64,000 nt of DNA, from the NCBI GenBank assembly GCA_964606765.1, contig CAZSIR010000001.1:14450-78449 (forward strand), given 5' to 3'. This DNA is from Ga0077527 sp964606765 (GTDB lineage: Bacteria > Pseudomonadota > Gammaproteobacteria > Burkholderiales > SG8-41). Numbering within the stretch: the first letter of the stretch is position 1; every line of letters starts with the position of its first letter. The notes beneath the pieces are model-generated. The model was given only the letters and a program-made list of their open reading frames with translations, was not told the DNA's origin and ran no database searches. Shown piece after piece: positions 50,839 to 58,841 of the stretch. The translations under genes and the position numbers were made by a program.

Positions 50839-51828
50839 TCAGTCGATGTGCGCGCCGGTGACCTTGACCACTTTTTCCCATTTGCGGATGTCGTCCGCAA
50901 TCAGCCTGCTCATGTCCTGCGGCGTGCTGGTCTGCGTCTCTACGCCCTGAACCGAGAGTTTTTCGCGGATATCCGGCTGGTTCAGCACCTGGCCCACTTC
51001 GCGGTTCAGGCGGTTGATGATGTCGGCGGGGGTGTTCGCCGGCGCGAACATCGCGTACCACAGCTCGGCTGAAAAACCGGGCACGGTTTCGGCAATCGCC
51101 GGAATCTGCGGCAGCGCCGGCGAACGTTTCGGTCCCGTCACCGCGATGGCGCGCAGACGTCCCGAGCGGATGTGCGGCATCACCGTGATCGCCGAAGCGA
51201 AGGACAGCACAATCTGGCCGCCCAGCAGTTCCGTCACCGCCAGCGCCGTGCCCTTGTACGGCACATGCACCAGCTTCGTGCCCGCCGTGATGTCCATCAA
51301 TGCGCCCACCAGGTGTCCGAGCGAGCCGCTGCCGGAGGAGCCGTTGGTGATTTCATTGGGACGCGCGCGCGCCACGGCGAGCAGTTCCTTGGTGTTGCGG
51401 GCCGGGAACGACGGATGCACGACCAGGATCAGCGGGCTGGTGCCGATCTGCGTGACCGGCGCGAGGTCCTTGCTGACGTCAAACGGCAGCTTGCGGTAGA
51501 GGTGGGGATTGATGGTGATCGCATTCGGCAGCACGATCAGGGTGTAGCCGTCGGGCGGTGATTTCACCACATACTCGGTGCCGAGGATGGTGTTGGCCCC
51601 CGGCCGGTTTTCGACGATCACCTGCTGGCCGAGGCGCGTCGGGGCGCTGAGTGAAGCGGCGATCAGCCGCGACAGCGTGTCGTTGCCGCCGCCGGGTGCG
51701 AACGGCGAAATGATGCGCAGGGTCTTGGCCGGCCAGGTCTGTGCATGCAGCGGTGCAGTGGCGGCCAATGCCGGCAACAGCAGCAGGGACATGCGCAGGA
51801 TGGATGCGGTGCGTTGCAGAATGCTCAA
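50839..51828 (-). CDS. TTT (Bug/TctC) family periplasmic substrate-binding protein
   Basis: 329 aa. gagaggagaa precedes the start; the leader ends near APLHAQ. Landmarks are LRIISPFAPGGGND, IVENRPGANT and HVPYKGTALAVTELLGGQI. It converges with the CoA-transferase gene; the acid it captures may be the one activated there (inference). The proline-rich TonB-like gene lies upstream on the same strand, 47 bases away. Confidence 0.93.
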   Translation of the reverse strand: MSILQRTASILRMSLLLLPALAATAPLHAQTWPAKTLRIISPFAPGGGNDTLSRLIAASLSAPTRLGQQVIVENRPGANTILGTEYVVKSPPDGYTLIVLPNAITINPHLYRKLPFDVSKDLAPVTQIGTSPLILVVHPSFPARNTKELLAVARARPNEITNGSSGSGSLGHLVGALMDITAGTKLVHVPYKGTALAVTELLGGQIVLSFASAITVMPHIRSGRLRAIAVTGPKRSPALPQIPAIAETVPGFSAELWYAMFAPANTPADIINRLNREVGQVLNQPDIREKLSVQGVETQTSTPQDMSRLIADDIRKWEKVVKVTGAHID

Positions 51829-51875
51829 AATGTTCTCCTCTCGTTGGCTTTGGCCAGACTGGCATTGTTGCCGGC

Positions 51876-52808
51876 TCAGCGTTGCGCCGCTGCACGGTCC
51901 GGGAAAAATTCATTCATCATGAAGGCTTCCAGCCCGGAATTGTCGCGCGCGCGCGCCGAAAGCGTAATGTAACGCCCCAGGCGCTGTGATTCCCAGAGAA
52001 AATCCTCGTTTTCGAATTCGCGGATGATGGAAATCATCTTGCGCACCACCGCTATGCGGATGTCGCTGTTGTTGCCCCTGCGCACCTCGATCAGCTGCTT
52101 GGTGTTGCGGTTGACGTTCTTGTTCCAGCCGTAGAACAGGAATTCCGCGTAATCCAGGCTTATGCTCTGGATGTCGAACACGCCGCCGCTCTTGTTCGGA
52201 TCGTAGCCGAAGGTGCGCTGGTTCGCCGAGCCGAGGTTGCCGGCGATGATGCGCTGCCTGCGCGCTTCGGCCTCATCCACCTGCGTCACCTGCGGCTGCG
52301 CGTTCACCGCGGTTTCGCCGCGCGCGCGGCGCCGCGCTTCGATATACGAGGCCATGTCGCCGACGACGGGTGCGGACTTGGGTGCTGGCGCCACCGGCGG
52401 CGCCTCGGGTTTCGGTTCCTTCAGCGCAATGACCGGCGGCGTGGGCGGCGGACGCGGTACGGCCTTGGCGCGCGGCGCGCGCGGCGCCGGCTCAGGCGCC
52501 GGTCGCGGCTGGGCGGGCGCCGCAGGCTGTGAAGGCAGCAGGGGCGGTCCCGGCGGGGCCAGCCGCAGGGACAGTGTCGGAGGCGTATCCAGATCGCCGC
52601 TGGTCTTGGGCAACTGTACCGAAATCGGCGGCAGCTCCCACAGGGCGGCGAGATGCAGCAGTATCGACAGCGCGACGGCCACCCAGATCCGGGGGATCAC
52701 CACGCCATCGCGCCTGCTGCGGAACTCGTCGATCCGGTCGTTTATCAATGCACTGCTGCCTTGCCGCCATGGGGTTGCCCGGACGACGGCCTGAAAGGCC
52801 GGCTTCAA
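51876..52808 (-). CDS. TonB-like proline-rich membrane protein
   Basis: 310 aa. One transmembrane segment near 38-57 (VIPRIWVAVALSILLHLAALWEL) is followed by a Pro/Ala/Lys-rich periplasmic stretch (about 65-155) and a folded C-terminal domain (180-310), an organisation like TonB or TolA. The C-terminal domain (GGVFDIQSISLDYAEFLFYGWNKNVNRNTKQLIEVRRG) is not the typical TonB fold. It may link the inner membrane to the envelope; I am unsure. Confidence 0.7.
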   Translation of the reverse strand: MKPAFQAVVRATPWRQGSSALINDRIDEFRSRRDGVVIPRIWVAVALSILLHLAALWELPPISVQLPKTSGDLDTPPTLSLRLAPPGPPLLPSQPAAPAQPRPAPEPAPRAPRAKAVPRPPPTPPVIALKEPKPEAPPVAPAPKSAPVVGDMASYIEARRRARGETAVNAQPQVTQVDEAEARRQRIIAGNLGSANQRTFGYDPNKSGGVFDIQSISLDYAEFLFYGWNKNVNRNTKQLIEVRRGNNSDIRIAVVRKMISIIREFENEDFLWESQRLGRYITLSARARDNSGLEAFMMNEFFPDRAAAQR

Positions 52809-52904
52809 TCAGGGCTCGGGTCGGGGAATATAGCCTGTCAGACCCGCTTTGATGGGCCGGATTCATATTAATTCTCGGGAATTCTCCCGCCGACCGGGTT
52901 TCCG

Positions 52905-53171
52905 TCAGCGAAAGCGGATCTTCGCCACCAGGATCGATCCGGCCAGCAGCAGTGTCACGGCATTGGCGAGGATCAGCGGCAGGTCGTCAATCAGGATGCC
53001 GTAGGCCAGCCACAGCGTGATGCCCGACACCATCAGGGCGAACATCGCGAGCGAGACATCACGCGTCGAACGCGAGCGCCAGGCCTTGATCGCCTGCGGC
53101 GCGAAAGCCGCGGTCGTCAGCACCGCAGCGGCCATGCCGATCCAGGTGGCGGAAAAAGCGGGGTCAGTCAT
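52905..53171 (-). CDS. SemiSWEET / PQ-loop family small membrane protein
   Basis: 88 aa from the ATG at 53171. Three membrane helices (about 7-27, 40-60, 63-85) with the PQ-loop motif FAPQAIKAWRSRSTRDVS. SemiSWEETs form dimers moving sugars. The size and motif are typical. It is 22 bases upstream of the stop of the next TTT receptor gene on the same strand, so it is likely in the same transcript. Confidence 0.88.
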   Translation of the reverse strand: MTDPAFSATWIGMAAAVLTTAAFAPQAIKAWRSRSTRDVSLAMFALMVSGITLWLAYGILIDDLPLILANAVTLLLAGSILVAKIRFR

Positions 53172-53193
53172 CGTGCCGCCAGTGTACTGCACG

Positions 53194-54177
53194 TTACTGT
53201 ACGCGGATATCGGCTTCCCTGATCACGCGCGCCCATTTCTCCAGGTCGGCGCGCAGGAAGGCGCCAAACTCGGCCGGGGAGCTGGTGGCGACATCGAGCC
53301 CGGATTTGGCGAGTTGGCCCTTCACTTCCGGGCTCTGCATGAACTTCACCACTTCAGTATTGACGCGCTGGATGATCTCCGGCTTCACGCCTGCCGGCGC
53401 AAACAGACCGTACCAGGTGTTGATGACCAGTTCCGGCATGCCGGCCTCGGCGGTGGTCGGCACCTTGGGAATGGTCGGCACCCGTTCCGGCACCAGCACC
53501 GCCAGCCCGCGCAGGCGGCCGCTGTTGATGAAGGGGATGGTCGCGGGCACCGTCACCATCACCATCTCGGCCTCGCCGCCGAGGATGTGGGTGAGCGCGA
53601 TGCTCGCGCCCTTGTACGGTACATGCAGGATGTTGACCTTGGCCAGCGACTTGAACAGTTCGCCCGCGAGGTGGTTCGAAGAACCCACGCCGCCGGAACC
53701 GAAACTCAGCTTGCCCGGATGCGCCTTCGCCAGCCGCACCAGTTCGCCAATGTTTTTTGCCGGCACCGATGGATGCAGCACAAACACATTGGGCACGGTC
53801 GACAGCTGCGTGATGGCGCTGAAATCGCGCAGCGTGTCGTAGTTGAGTTTTTTGTACAGGCTGGGGCTGATCGCCAGCGAAGGACTGGTCAGCAGAAAGG
53901 TGTGGCCGTCGGGCGGCGATTTGGCCGCGAGTTCAGCCGCGAGGTTGCCGCCCGCGCCGGGGCGGAAATCGGCGATCACCGTATGTCCGAGCGCCGCAGT
54001 GAGTTTTTCCGCCACCAGCAGCCCGAGGATCTGCGAAGCGCCGGTGGGGAAGGCCACGATCACGCGCACATTGCGTTCGGGATATTTCTGCGCAGCAGCC
54101 GGCGTCGCGAAAAAGGCAGCGAAGGATACAGCGCAAGCCAGCAAAGCCAGACGCAACGGGTCAGGGGCAGCAGTCAT
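53194..54177 (-). CDS. TTT (Bug/TctC) family periplasmic substrate-binding protein
   Basis: 327 aa. The start at 54177 follows gggaggagaa; a longer reading would pass through the upstream terminator. The leader ends near FATPAAAQ. Landmarks are VRVIVAFPTGASQI (an unusual first strand that lacks GGG), VIADFRPGAGG and HVPYKGASIALTHILGGE. It is the downstream member of a tandem receptor pair, and SemiSWEET follows. Confidence 0.92.
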   Translation of the reverse strand: MTAAPDPLRLALLACAVSFAAFFATPAAAQKYPERNVRVIVAFPTGASQILGLLVAEKLTAALGHTVIADFRPGAGGNLAAELAAKSPPDGHTFLLTSPSLAISPSLYKKLNYDTLRDFSAITQLSTVPNVFVLHPSVPAKNIGELVRLAKAHPGKLSFGSGGVGSSNHLAGELFKSLAKVNILHVPYKGASIALTHILGGEAEMVMVTVPATIPFINSGRLRGLAVLVPERVPTIPKVPTTAEAGMPELVINTWYGLFAPAGVKPEIIQRVNTEVVKFMQSPEVKGQLAKSGLDVATSSPAEFGAFLRADLEKWARVIREADIRVQ

Positions 54178-54210
54178 CGTGGTTCTCCTCCCACAGCATG
54201 CGACGCAAAA

Positions 54211-54242
54211 AACAAGGGGCCGGGTTTTTGTTCTCCGGCCCC
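54211..54242 (-). terminator. Probable Rho-independent terminator
   Basis: Stem ggggccgg (54216-54223) with ccggcccc (54235-54242) and an 11-base loop. On the minus strand it is followed by ttgttttttgc. It would end the transcript of the receptor at 54317-55294. Confidence 0.6.
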
Positions 54243-54264
54243 TCAACAATAGCGCGACTCCCGC

Positions 54265-54305
54265 TTTTGCAAAAAATATCAATTAAATCATATAGTTACG
54301 ATATT
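54265..54305 (+). promoter_or_regulatory. AT-rich IHF-like element, copy 6
   Basis: aaaaaatatcaattaaatca ends one half; the core aatcatatagtta at 54286-54298 differs from the IHF consensus at the sixth base, as in copy 4. It is between two minus-strand TTT genes, about 100 bases before the start of the downstream one. Confidence 0.5.
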
Positions 54306-54316
54306 TTCGCGGGCTT

Positions 54317-55294
54317 TTAATTGGTCTGGATGCCGGCCTTGGTCACGACCTCGGTGTATTTCGCGATCTCGCTTTTCAGCAGCTTGGTCAGATCCTCGGG
54401 GCTGCTGACGATGGGATCCAGCGCCTGCTGTTCGTAAAACTCGCGCACTTCCTTGGTGTCCAGCGCTTTCTTGATCTGCGCATGCAGCGTGGTCACCACG
54501 TTCTGCGGCGATTTCGCCGGCAGGAATACGGCATACCACTGGTCCGTGACAAAACCGGGATACACCGAATTCATCGTCGGCAGTTTCGGATCCCAGGCCG
54601 TCGGTTTTTCGGTGGTGACTGCGAGCGCGCGGATGCGTTTTGCGTTGAGGTGCGTCAGCAGGGAAGTGGGCGTGTTGAAAATCATGTCGGCTTCACCGGT
54701 GGCCAGTCCCAGCGCCGACGGTCCGCCGCCCTTGTACTGCACGATCACGCTTTTGGCCTTGGTGAACTGCTTGAACATCTCGGCCGACAGGTGGCTGGTC
54801 GTGCCCGCGCCGTTGGCCGCGATGTTGAGTCCCTGCGGCGCCTGCTTCGAAAGGGCGACCAGTTCCTTGATCGACCGCGCGGGAACGCTGCTGTGTACCG
54901 CGAGCACCAGCGCCGTGTTGCTGACCCAGGTCACCGGAACCAGATCCTTCAGCAGGTCGAAGCGGATGCTTTTTTTCTGCAGCACCGCGTTCAGTGAAAT
55001 CGATGCCGTGGTCATCAGCACCGTGTAGCCGTCGGGCGCGGCCTTGACGACTGCTTCTGCGCCGATCAGGCCGCCGGCACCTGTGCGGTTCTCAACGATG
55101 AAGGGCTGGCCCAGTCCCTGGCGCAGCTTGTCGGCGATCAGGCGACCCTGCAGGTCGGTGCCGCCGCCGGTGGCGAAGGGCACGATGAACCGGACCGGTT
55201 TGTCGGGGTATTGCTGTGCGAAGGCGGTGCTGATGGCGCCAAAAACAATGGCGGCTGAAGCCAGAAGGCAGTTGCCCAGTGTGTTGCGGTTCAT
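54317..55294 (-). CDS. TTT (Bug/TctC) family periplasmic substrate-binding protein
   Basis: 325 aa. Leader ends near STAFAQQ. Landmarks are VRFIVPFATGGGTD, IVENRTGAGG and VQYKGGGPSALGLATGE. It is the upstream member of a tandem pair and is closed by its own terminator. The MBL hydrolase gene upstream is on the same strand, with a GC-rich hairpin in the 169-base gap. Confidence 0.93.
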   Translation of the reverse strand: MNRNTLGNCLLASAAIVFGAISTAFAQQYPDKPVRFIVPFATGGGTDLQGRLIADKLRQGLGQPFIVENRTGAGGLIGAEAVVKAAPDGYTVLMTTASISLNAVLQKKSIRFDLLKDLVPVTWVSNTALVLAVHSSVPARSIKELVALSKQAPQGLNIAANGAGTTSHLSAEMFKQFTKAKSVIVQYKGGGPSALGLATGEADMIFNTPTSLLTHLNAKRIRALAVTTEKPTAWDPKLPTMNSVYPGFVTDQWYAVFLPAKSPQNVVTTLHAQIKKALDTKEVREFYEQQALDPIVSSPEDLTKLLKSEIAKYTEVVTKAGIQTN

Positions 55295-55409
55295 TATTTC
55301 TCCTCGTTATGGGCACGGCGTGATGAAAGCGCAGGGTCTGATGCCCCATGGGGTTTGCCGTGCTTGAGGAATAGTAGACCTTTTTCCGGGTGGATGGTTC
55401 TGCCTCGCT

Positions 55410-55449
55410 GCAAACCGCCGCCGCACTCAAACAGGCGGCGGCGGTTTGC
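55410..55449 (-). terminator. GC-rich hairpin after the MBL gene
   Basis: A perfect 15-bp stem gcaaaccgccgccgc / gcggcggcggtttgc (55410-55424 and 55435-55449) with a 10-base loop. No T-run follows on the minus strand, so it may be a 3' end processing or pausing hairpin and not a classical terminator. Confidence 0.5.
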
Positions 55450-55463
55450 GGCCCGCAATCCCG

Positions 55464-56288
55464 CTAGCGCGCAGCGGCGGGAAACGCCGGCAGCTTGCCC
55501 ACGTCGCGCGCATCGTGCTGGATGATGACGGTCGCCTTGAGGTTGGCCGCGAGTTTTTTGATGCGGTCGAGCGAGGCGATCGTGTCGGCGCGGTTGAAGT
55601 TGAAGGTCGGCACGCCGTTCGATTCGTAATTTTCGTGGAAATGCGCCGCGTCGCCGACGAGGATGACGGGGCCCTTGTCCTTCAGCTTCACCAGCAGGCT
55701 GCGATGTCCCGGCGTGTGTCCCGGCGTGTTCATGATCAGCACGCTGCCGTCGCCGAACACGTCCTTGTCGGCGGCCAGGGGTTCAACCTTGCCGCCGCCG
55801 CTGATCCAGTGGGTGAAAGTCTTGAAGTTCACGCCCGGCGCCGGCTTGGGACTGCTGATCGCCGCCCAGTCATCCCTGCCGATCAGCACTGTTGCACCCG
55901 GGAACGAGCCGACCTGTCCGGTATGGTCGCCGTGGTAATGGCTGATGCCGACGTACTTGATCTGTTCGGGCGTGACATTGACCTGCGCCAGTTGATCCAC
56001 CACGCTCACCTTGGGCCGCACATCCGCGGCGGCGCTCATCGAATGCCCGGTATCCCACAGCATGTATTCGCTGCCGTGCTTTATCAGATAGCAGCTGTAG
56101 ACAAAATCGACCTTGCGGTCGCCGTAAGCATAAGTATCGGAGAAGCGGTCGTTGACGGTTCTCGCGCCGCCCGTGCCGCATTCGAGGCGCGAGAGCGTCA
56201 CTTCGGGCGCGGACTGGGCCCAGGCGGACGGCGCCGCCAGCGCGGCGGCACAGACTGCAATCATCGATAGGCTGATGCGTCGAAACAT
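55464..56288 (-). CDS. Exported MBL-fold metallo-hydrolase (AHL lactonase-like)
   Basis: 274 aa. The start at 56288 has ggaggt. The leader ends near PSAWAQ. The zinc site is HYHGDH (about 117-122, SHYHGDHTGQ), with further ligands in MNTPGHTPGHRSLLV and GDAAHFHENY. The arrangement resembles N-acyl-homoserine lactonases and AttM-type enzymes, which open lactone rings, but the substrate here is unproven. It precedes two receptors on the same strand. Confidence 0.88.
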   Translation of the reverse strand: MFRRISLSMIAVCAAALAAPSAWAQSAPEVTLSRLECGTGGARTVNDRFSDTYAYGDRKVDFVYSCYLIKHGSEYMLWDTGHSMSAAADVRPKVSVVDQLAQVNVTPEQIKYVGISHYHGDHTGQVGSFPGATVLIGRDDWAAISSPKPAPGVNFKTFTHWISGGGKVEPLAADKDVFGDGSVLIMNTPGHTPGHRSLLVKLKDKGPVILVGDAAHFHENYESNGVPTFNFNRADTIASLDRIKKLAANLKATVIIQHDARDVGKLPAFPAAAR

Positions 56289-56358
56289 GATCGATACCTC
56301 CATGGCGTTTGAGTGGCCCCGGTTTGCGCCGGGCGGTTCGGCAGCGGCGTATATCCGC

Positions 56359-56967
56359 TTACAGCTCCCGCACCAGCAGCTTGCGGAACTTGATCGGTCC
56401 GGCGTTGAACTGCAGACCGATGCGTCCTTCGTGGGTTTTGGCGTACGCGGTGCCGGAAGTGACCACGCCGTTCAGCTTGACCGTGATCTCGGTGCCCTTC
56501 ACGTAGACCTCGCAGGTGTTCCAGCGCCCGCCGGCCTTGTAGATCGGTTCCACCGAGGCGACGTTGACGAGGCTCCCCGTGCTGTACTGCCGCGCCGGGT
56601 TCTTGTCCCAGATCTGGACTTCGTAGGCGCCGGAAGCCGTGTTCACGTTGGCCGGGTCCGGCGCACGCACGTAGATGCCGCTGTTGGTGTCGTCAGCCGC
56701 CCAGAATTCGGCATAGACCTCGAGGTCGCGGTAATTCTTTTTGGTGATCAGCACGCTCGCGCCCTTGCCCGCGGTGAGCTTGTCCGCCTGGATCGCGCCG
56801 TCTTCCGCGCGCCAGTTGGCGGTGCTGCCCGACACGGTGAAGTTGTCCAGGCCGGCGGCGCCGTCGATCAGCGTCGTCCAGCCTTGGGAAGCAGTCATCG
56901 ATGTGCAGCCCGCCATCGCCCACGCGAGCGCCAGCATCGCCACGGAATAAAGCAGATTCTTTTTCAT
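56359..56967 (-). CDS. DUF1080 (3-keto-disaccharide hydrolase-like) lipoprotein
   Basis: 202 aa. Lipobox MAGC (Cys about 21). The DUF1080 concanavalin-like fold is recognised by WTTLIDGAAGLDNFTVSGSTANWRAEDGAIQADK, DLEVYAEFWAADDTNSGIYVRAPDP and GRIGLQFNAGPIKFRKL. It would bind or hydrolyse a glycoside at the outer membrane. It follows the serine hydrolase on the same strand by 30 bases, likely co-transcribed. Confidence 0.88.
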   Translation of the reverse strand: MKKNLLYSVAMLALAWAMAGCTSMTASQGWTTLIDGAAGLDNFTVSGSTANWRAEDGAIQADKLTAGKGASVLITKKNYRDLEVYAEFWAADDTNSGIYVRAPDPANVNTASGAYEVQIWDKNPARQYSTGSLVNVASVEPIYKAGGRWNTCEVYVKGTEITVKLNGVVTSGTAYAKTHEGRIGLQFNAGPIKFRKLLVREL

Positions 56968-56997
56968 GTTGTGCGGCTCCTTGAGTGTTTTCAGGAA

Positions 56998-58269
56998 TTA
57001 TTTTTCCATCGCGCCGTAGACCAGCGCCGCCATCTGCTCGCGATAGTACTTGCGGATTTCGCCGGGGCCGACGGTCATGGTCACCACGACCAGTTGCTCT
57101 TTCGGGTCCACCCAGAAAATCGTGCCGTTGGCGCCGTTCCAGGAATAATCGCCGACATTGCCGTTGGTGGCGGCGATGCCCGGCTCGGTCCTGACCGCGA
57201 CGCCGAGGCCGAAGCCGTAACCGGCGCGGCCCGCTTCAGTGCCGGCGACATTGTTCTTGATGTCCTTGCCGAGATGGTCCGAAGTCATGAACTGCACGGT
57301 CTTCGGGCTCAACACGCGCTTGCCGTCGATCTCGCCGCCATTGAGCAGCATCTGGCCGAAACGGATGTAATCCGCTGCAGTGCCCAGAGCACAACCGCCG
57401 CCGCATTCGAGCTTGGGCGTTTCACGCAGCAGCCGCACGCTCTGCGGTTTGCCGGTGATGGGATCGATGGGCAGGGGCTGCGCAAGCCGGCTGCGCTTGT
57501 CGGCGGGTACCGCGAAGCTTGTATCCGGCATGCCGACCTTGGACCAGATGCGTTCCGCCAGCGCTTCGGAGAGCCGTTTGCCGCTGACTTTTTCAACGAC
57601 CATGCCCAGCACGTCGATGGAAAGGCTGTAATCCCAGGTCGTTCCCGGCTGGTAGAGCAGCGGAATCTTCGGCAGCGCCTCCATGAACTCCGCGCCGGTC
57701 ATGGCGTACGCGGTTGCCGTCGAAGACGCCGGCCACAGCTTGTGGATGGGCGTGTTGCCGCGGCCGCCGTAAGTAATGCCCGAGGTATGGCGCATCAGGT
57801 CCTGGATGAAAATCGGATTTTTTGCCGGCACCGTGCTGACCTGGCCGTTGCCGTCCACCACGCCGACCTGCATCGCCGCAAACTGCGGGTAGTACGCCGA
57901 GAGCGGCGACTTCAGCGGCAGCCTGCCTTCCTCGTACAGGGTCAGCGCGCCCACCACCACCATCGGCTTGGTCATTGAGGCCAGCGCAAAAATGGCGTCG
58001 GTCTTCATCGGCGTGTTGGCGCCCTTGTCCTGAAAGCCGATGGCCTTGTAGTAGACCAGCTTGCCGCCGCGCGCGACCGCGACGACCGCGCCGGGGATGC
58101 GGTCGCGGCTGATCTCGTCGGCAAAAAAGCGGTCGATTCTTTGCAATGCGCTTTCCGAGAACCCGGCCTTCGCCGGATCGATGCGCGGCAAGGGATCCGC
58201 AGCCCCCGCGGCGGGCGCCAGCAGGGACAGCAGGGTGGCGGTGGCAAGCAGTGTCAGTCTTTTGATCAT
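56998..58269 (-). CDS. Secreted serine hydrolase, class C beta-lactamase family
   Basis: 423 aa. Leader ends near PAAGAADP. The nucleophile motif is SMTKP (about 97-101, FALASMTKPMVVVG), the second motif is WDYSLSIDVLGMVVEKV, and the third is WNGANGTIFWVDP. Its order and motifs match the paralogue at 12981, from which it differs by the signal peptide. It is an esterase or peptidase acting in the periplasm. DUF1080 follows downstream. Confidence 0.9.
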   Translation of the reverse strand: MIKRLTLLATATLLSLLAPAAGAADPLPRIDPAKAGFSESALQRIDRFFADEISRDRIPGAVVAVARGGKLVYYKAIGFQDKGANTPMKTDAIFALASMTKPMVVVGALTLYEEGRLPLKSPLSAYYPQFAAMQVGVVDGNGQVSTVPAKNPIFIQDLMRHTSGITYGGRGNTPIHKLWPASSTATAYAMTGAEFMEALPKIPLLYQPGTTWDYSLSIDVLGMVVEKVSGKRLSEALAERIWSKVGMPDTSFAVPADKRSRLAQPLPIDPITGKPQSVRLLRETPKLECGGGCALGTAADYIRFGQMLLNGGEIDGKRVLSPKTVQFMTSDHLGKDIKNNVAGTEAGRAGYGFGLGVAVRTEPGIAATNGNVGDYSWNGANGTIFWVDPKEQLVVVTMTVGPGEIRKYYREQMAALVYGAMEK

Positions 58270-58841
58270 GATCTCCCCTCATTCAGTGTCAGGAACGCAG
58301 GCGCGAGCCCGCATATCGGGTATTGCAGGGAACATGGCTCTTGCAGCGCAATGAAGCGCCGGGCCACTGCCACGAAGGCTGAGGGGTGGCAGCCTTATGC
58401 TGGCTGCTCACGCAGGGTGGGATTCCACGTGGCTGCAAATTACGCTGCGGCCATCACAGCGTCAAGCGACATGCGGCGCGCAGCGGCCTTTGCGCGCCGC
58501 CGGGGAGTATTGCCTAAGCAGTTCATTAAATTGAACTAATGGAAGGGGCTGCCGCAGCAGCTTTGGCGGTTTGATGTGGCGCCGCGGGAGTTTGCGGCCG
58601 CTGATCTGCGGTGCGCAGCTGCAATCAGCGGGTACGTCAGACGAATACTGCGCCGACCTGTTTTTCTGCGGATCGAAATCCCGCAGGTCCTGGCTTTCAT
58701 ATCTGCCCCGGGTTTATGCAGCCATTCCGTCCAGCATACGGTCAGCTGGTTGACGCATCCGGGTGTGCTCCTAGAATGACCTGAGTCTTGCTTTACACAC
58801 GCCTTGTCCGGCGCGACATCACTGACCCCAGGAAAACCGCT
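58270..58841. other. 572-base intergenic region without a gene
   Basis: No convincing coding frame. A palindrome agttca-ttaaat-tgaact lies at 58520-58537 and could be an operator. TTGACG (58750-58755), a 16-base spacer and TAGAAT (58772-58777) form a good promoter for the CocE-type gene. The rest is GC-rich sequence in which I see no structure. Confidence 0.5.
58750..58777 (+). promoter_or_regulatory. Sigma70-type promoter of the CocE-family gene
   Basis: TTGACG, 16 bases, TAGAAT. Transcription would start near 58784, which argues for the TTG start at 58842 and against the one at 58788. Confidence 0.55.
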
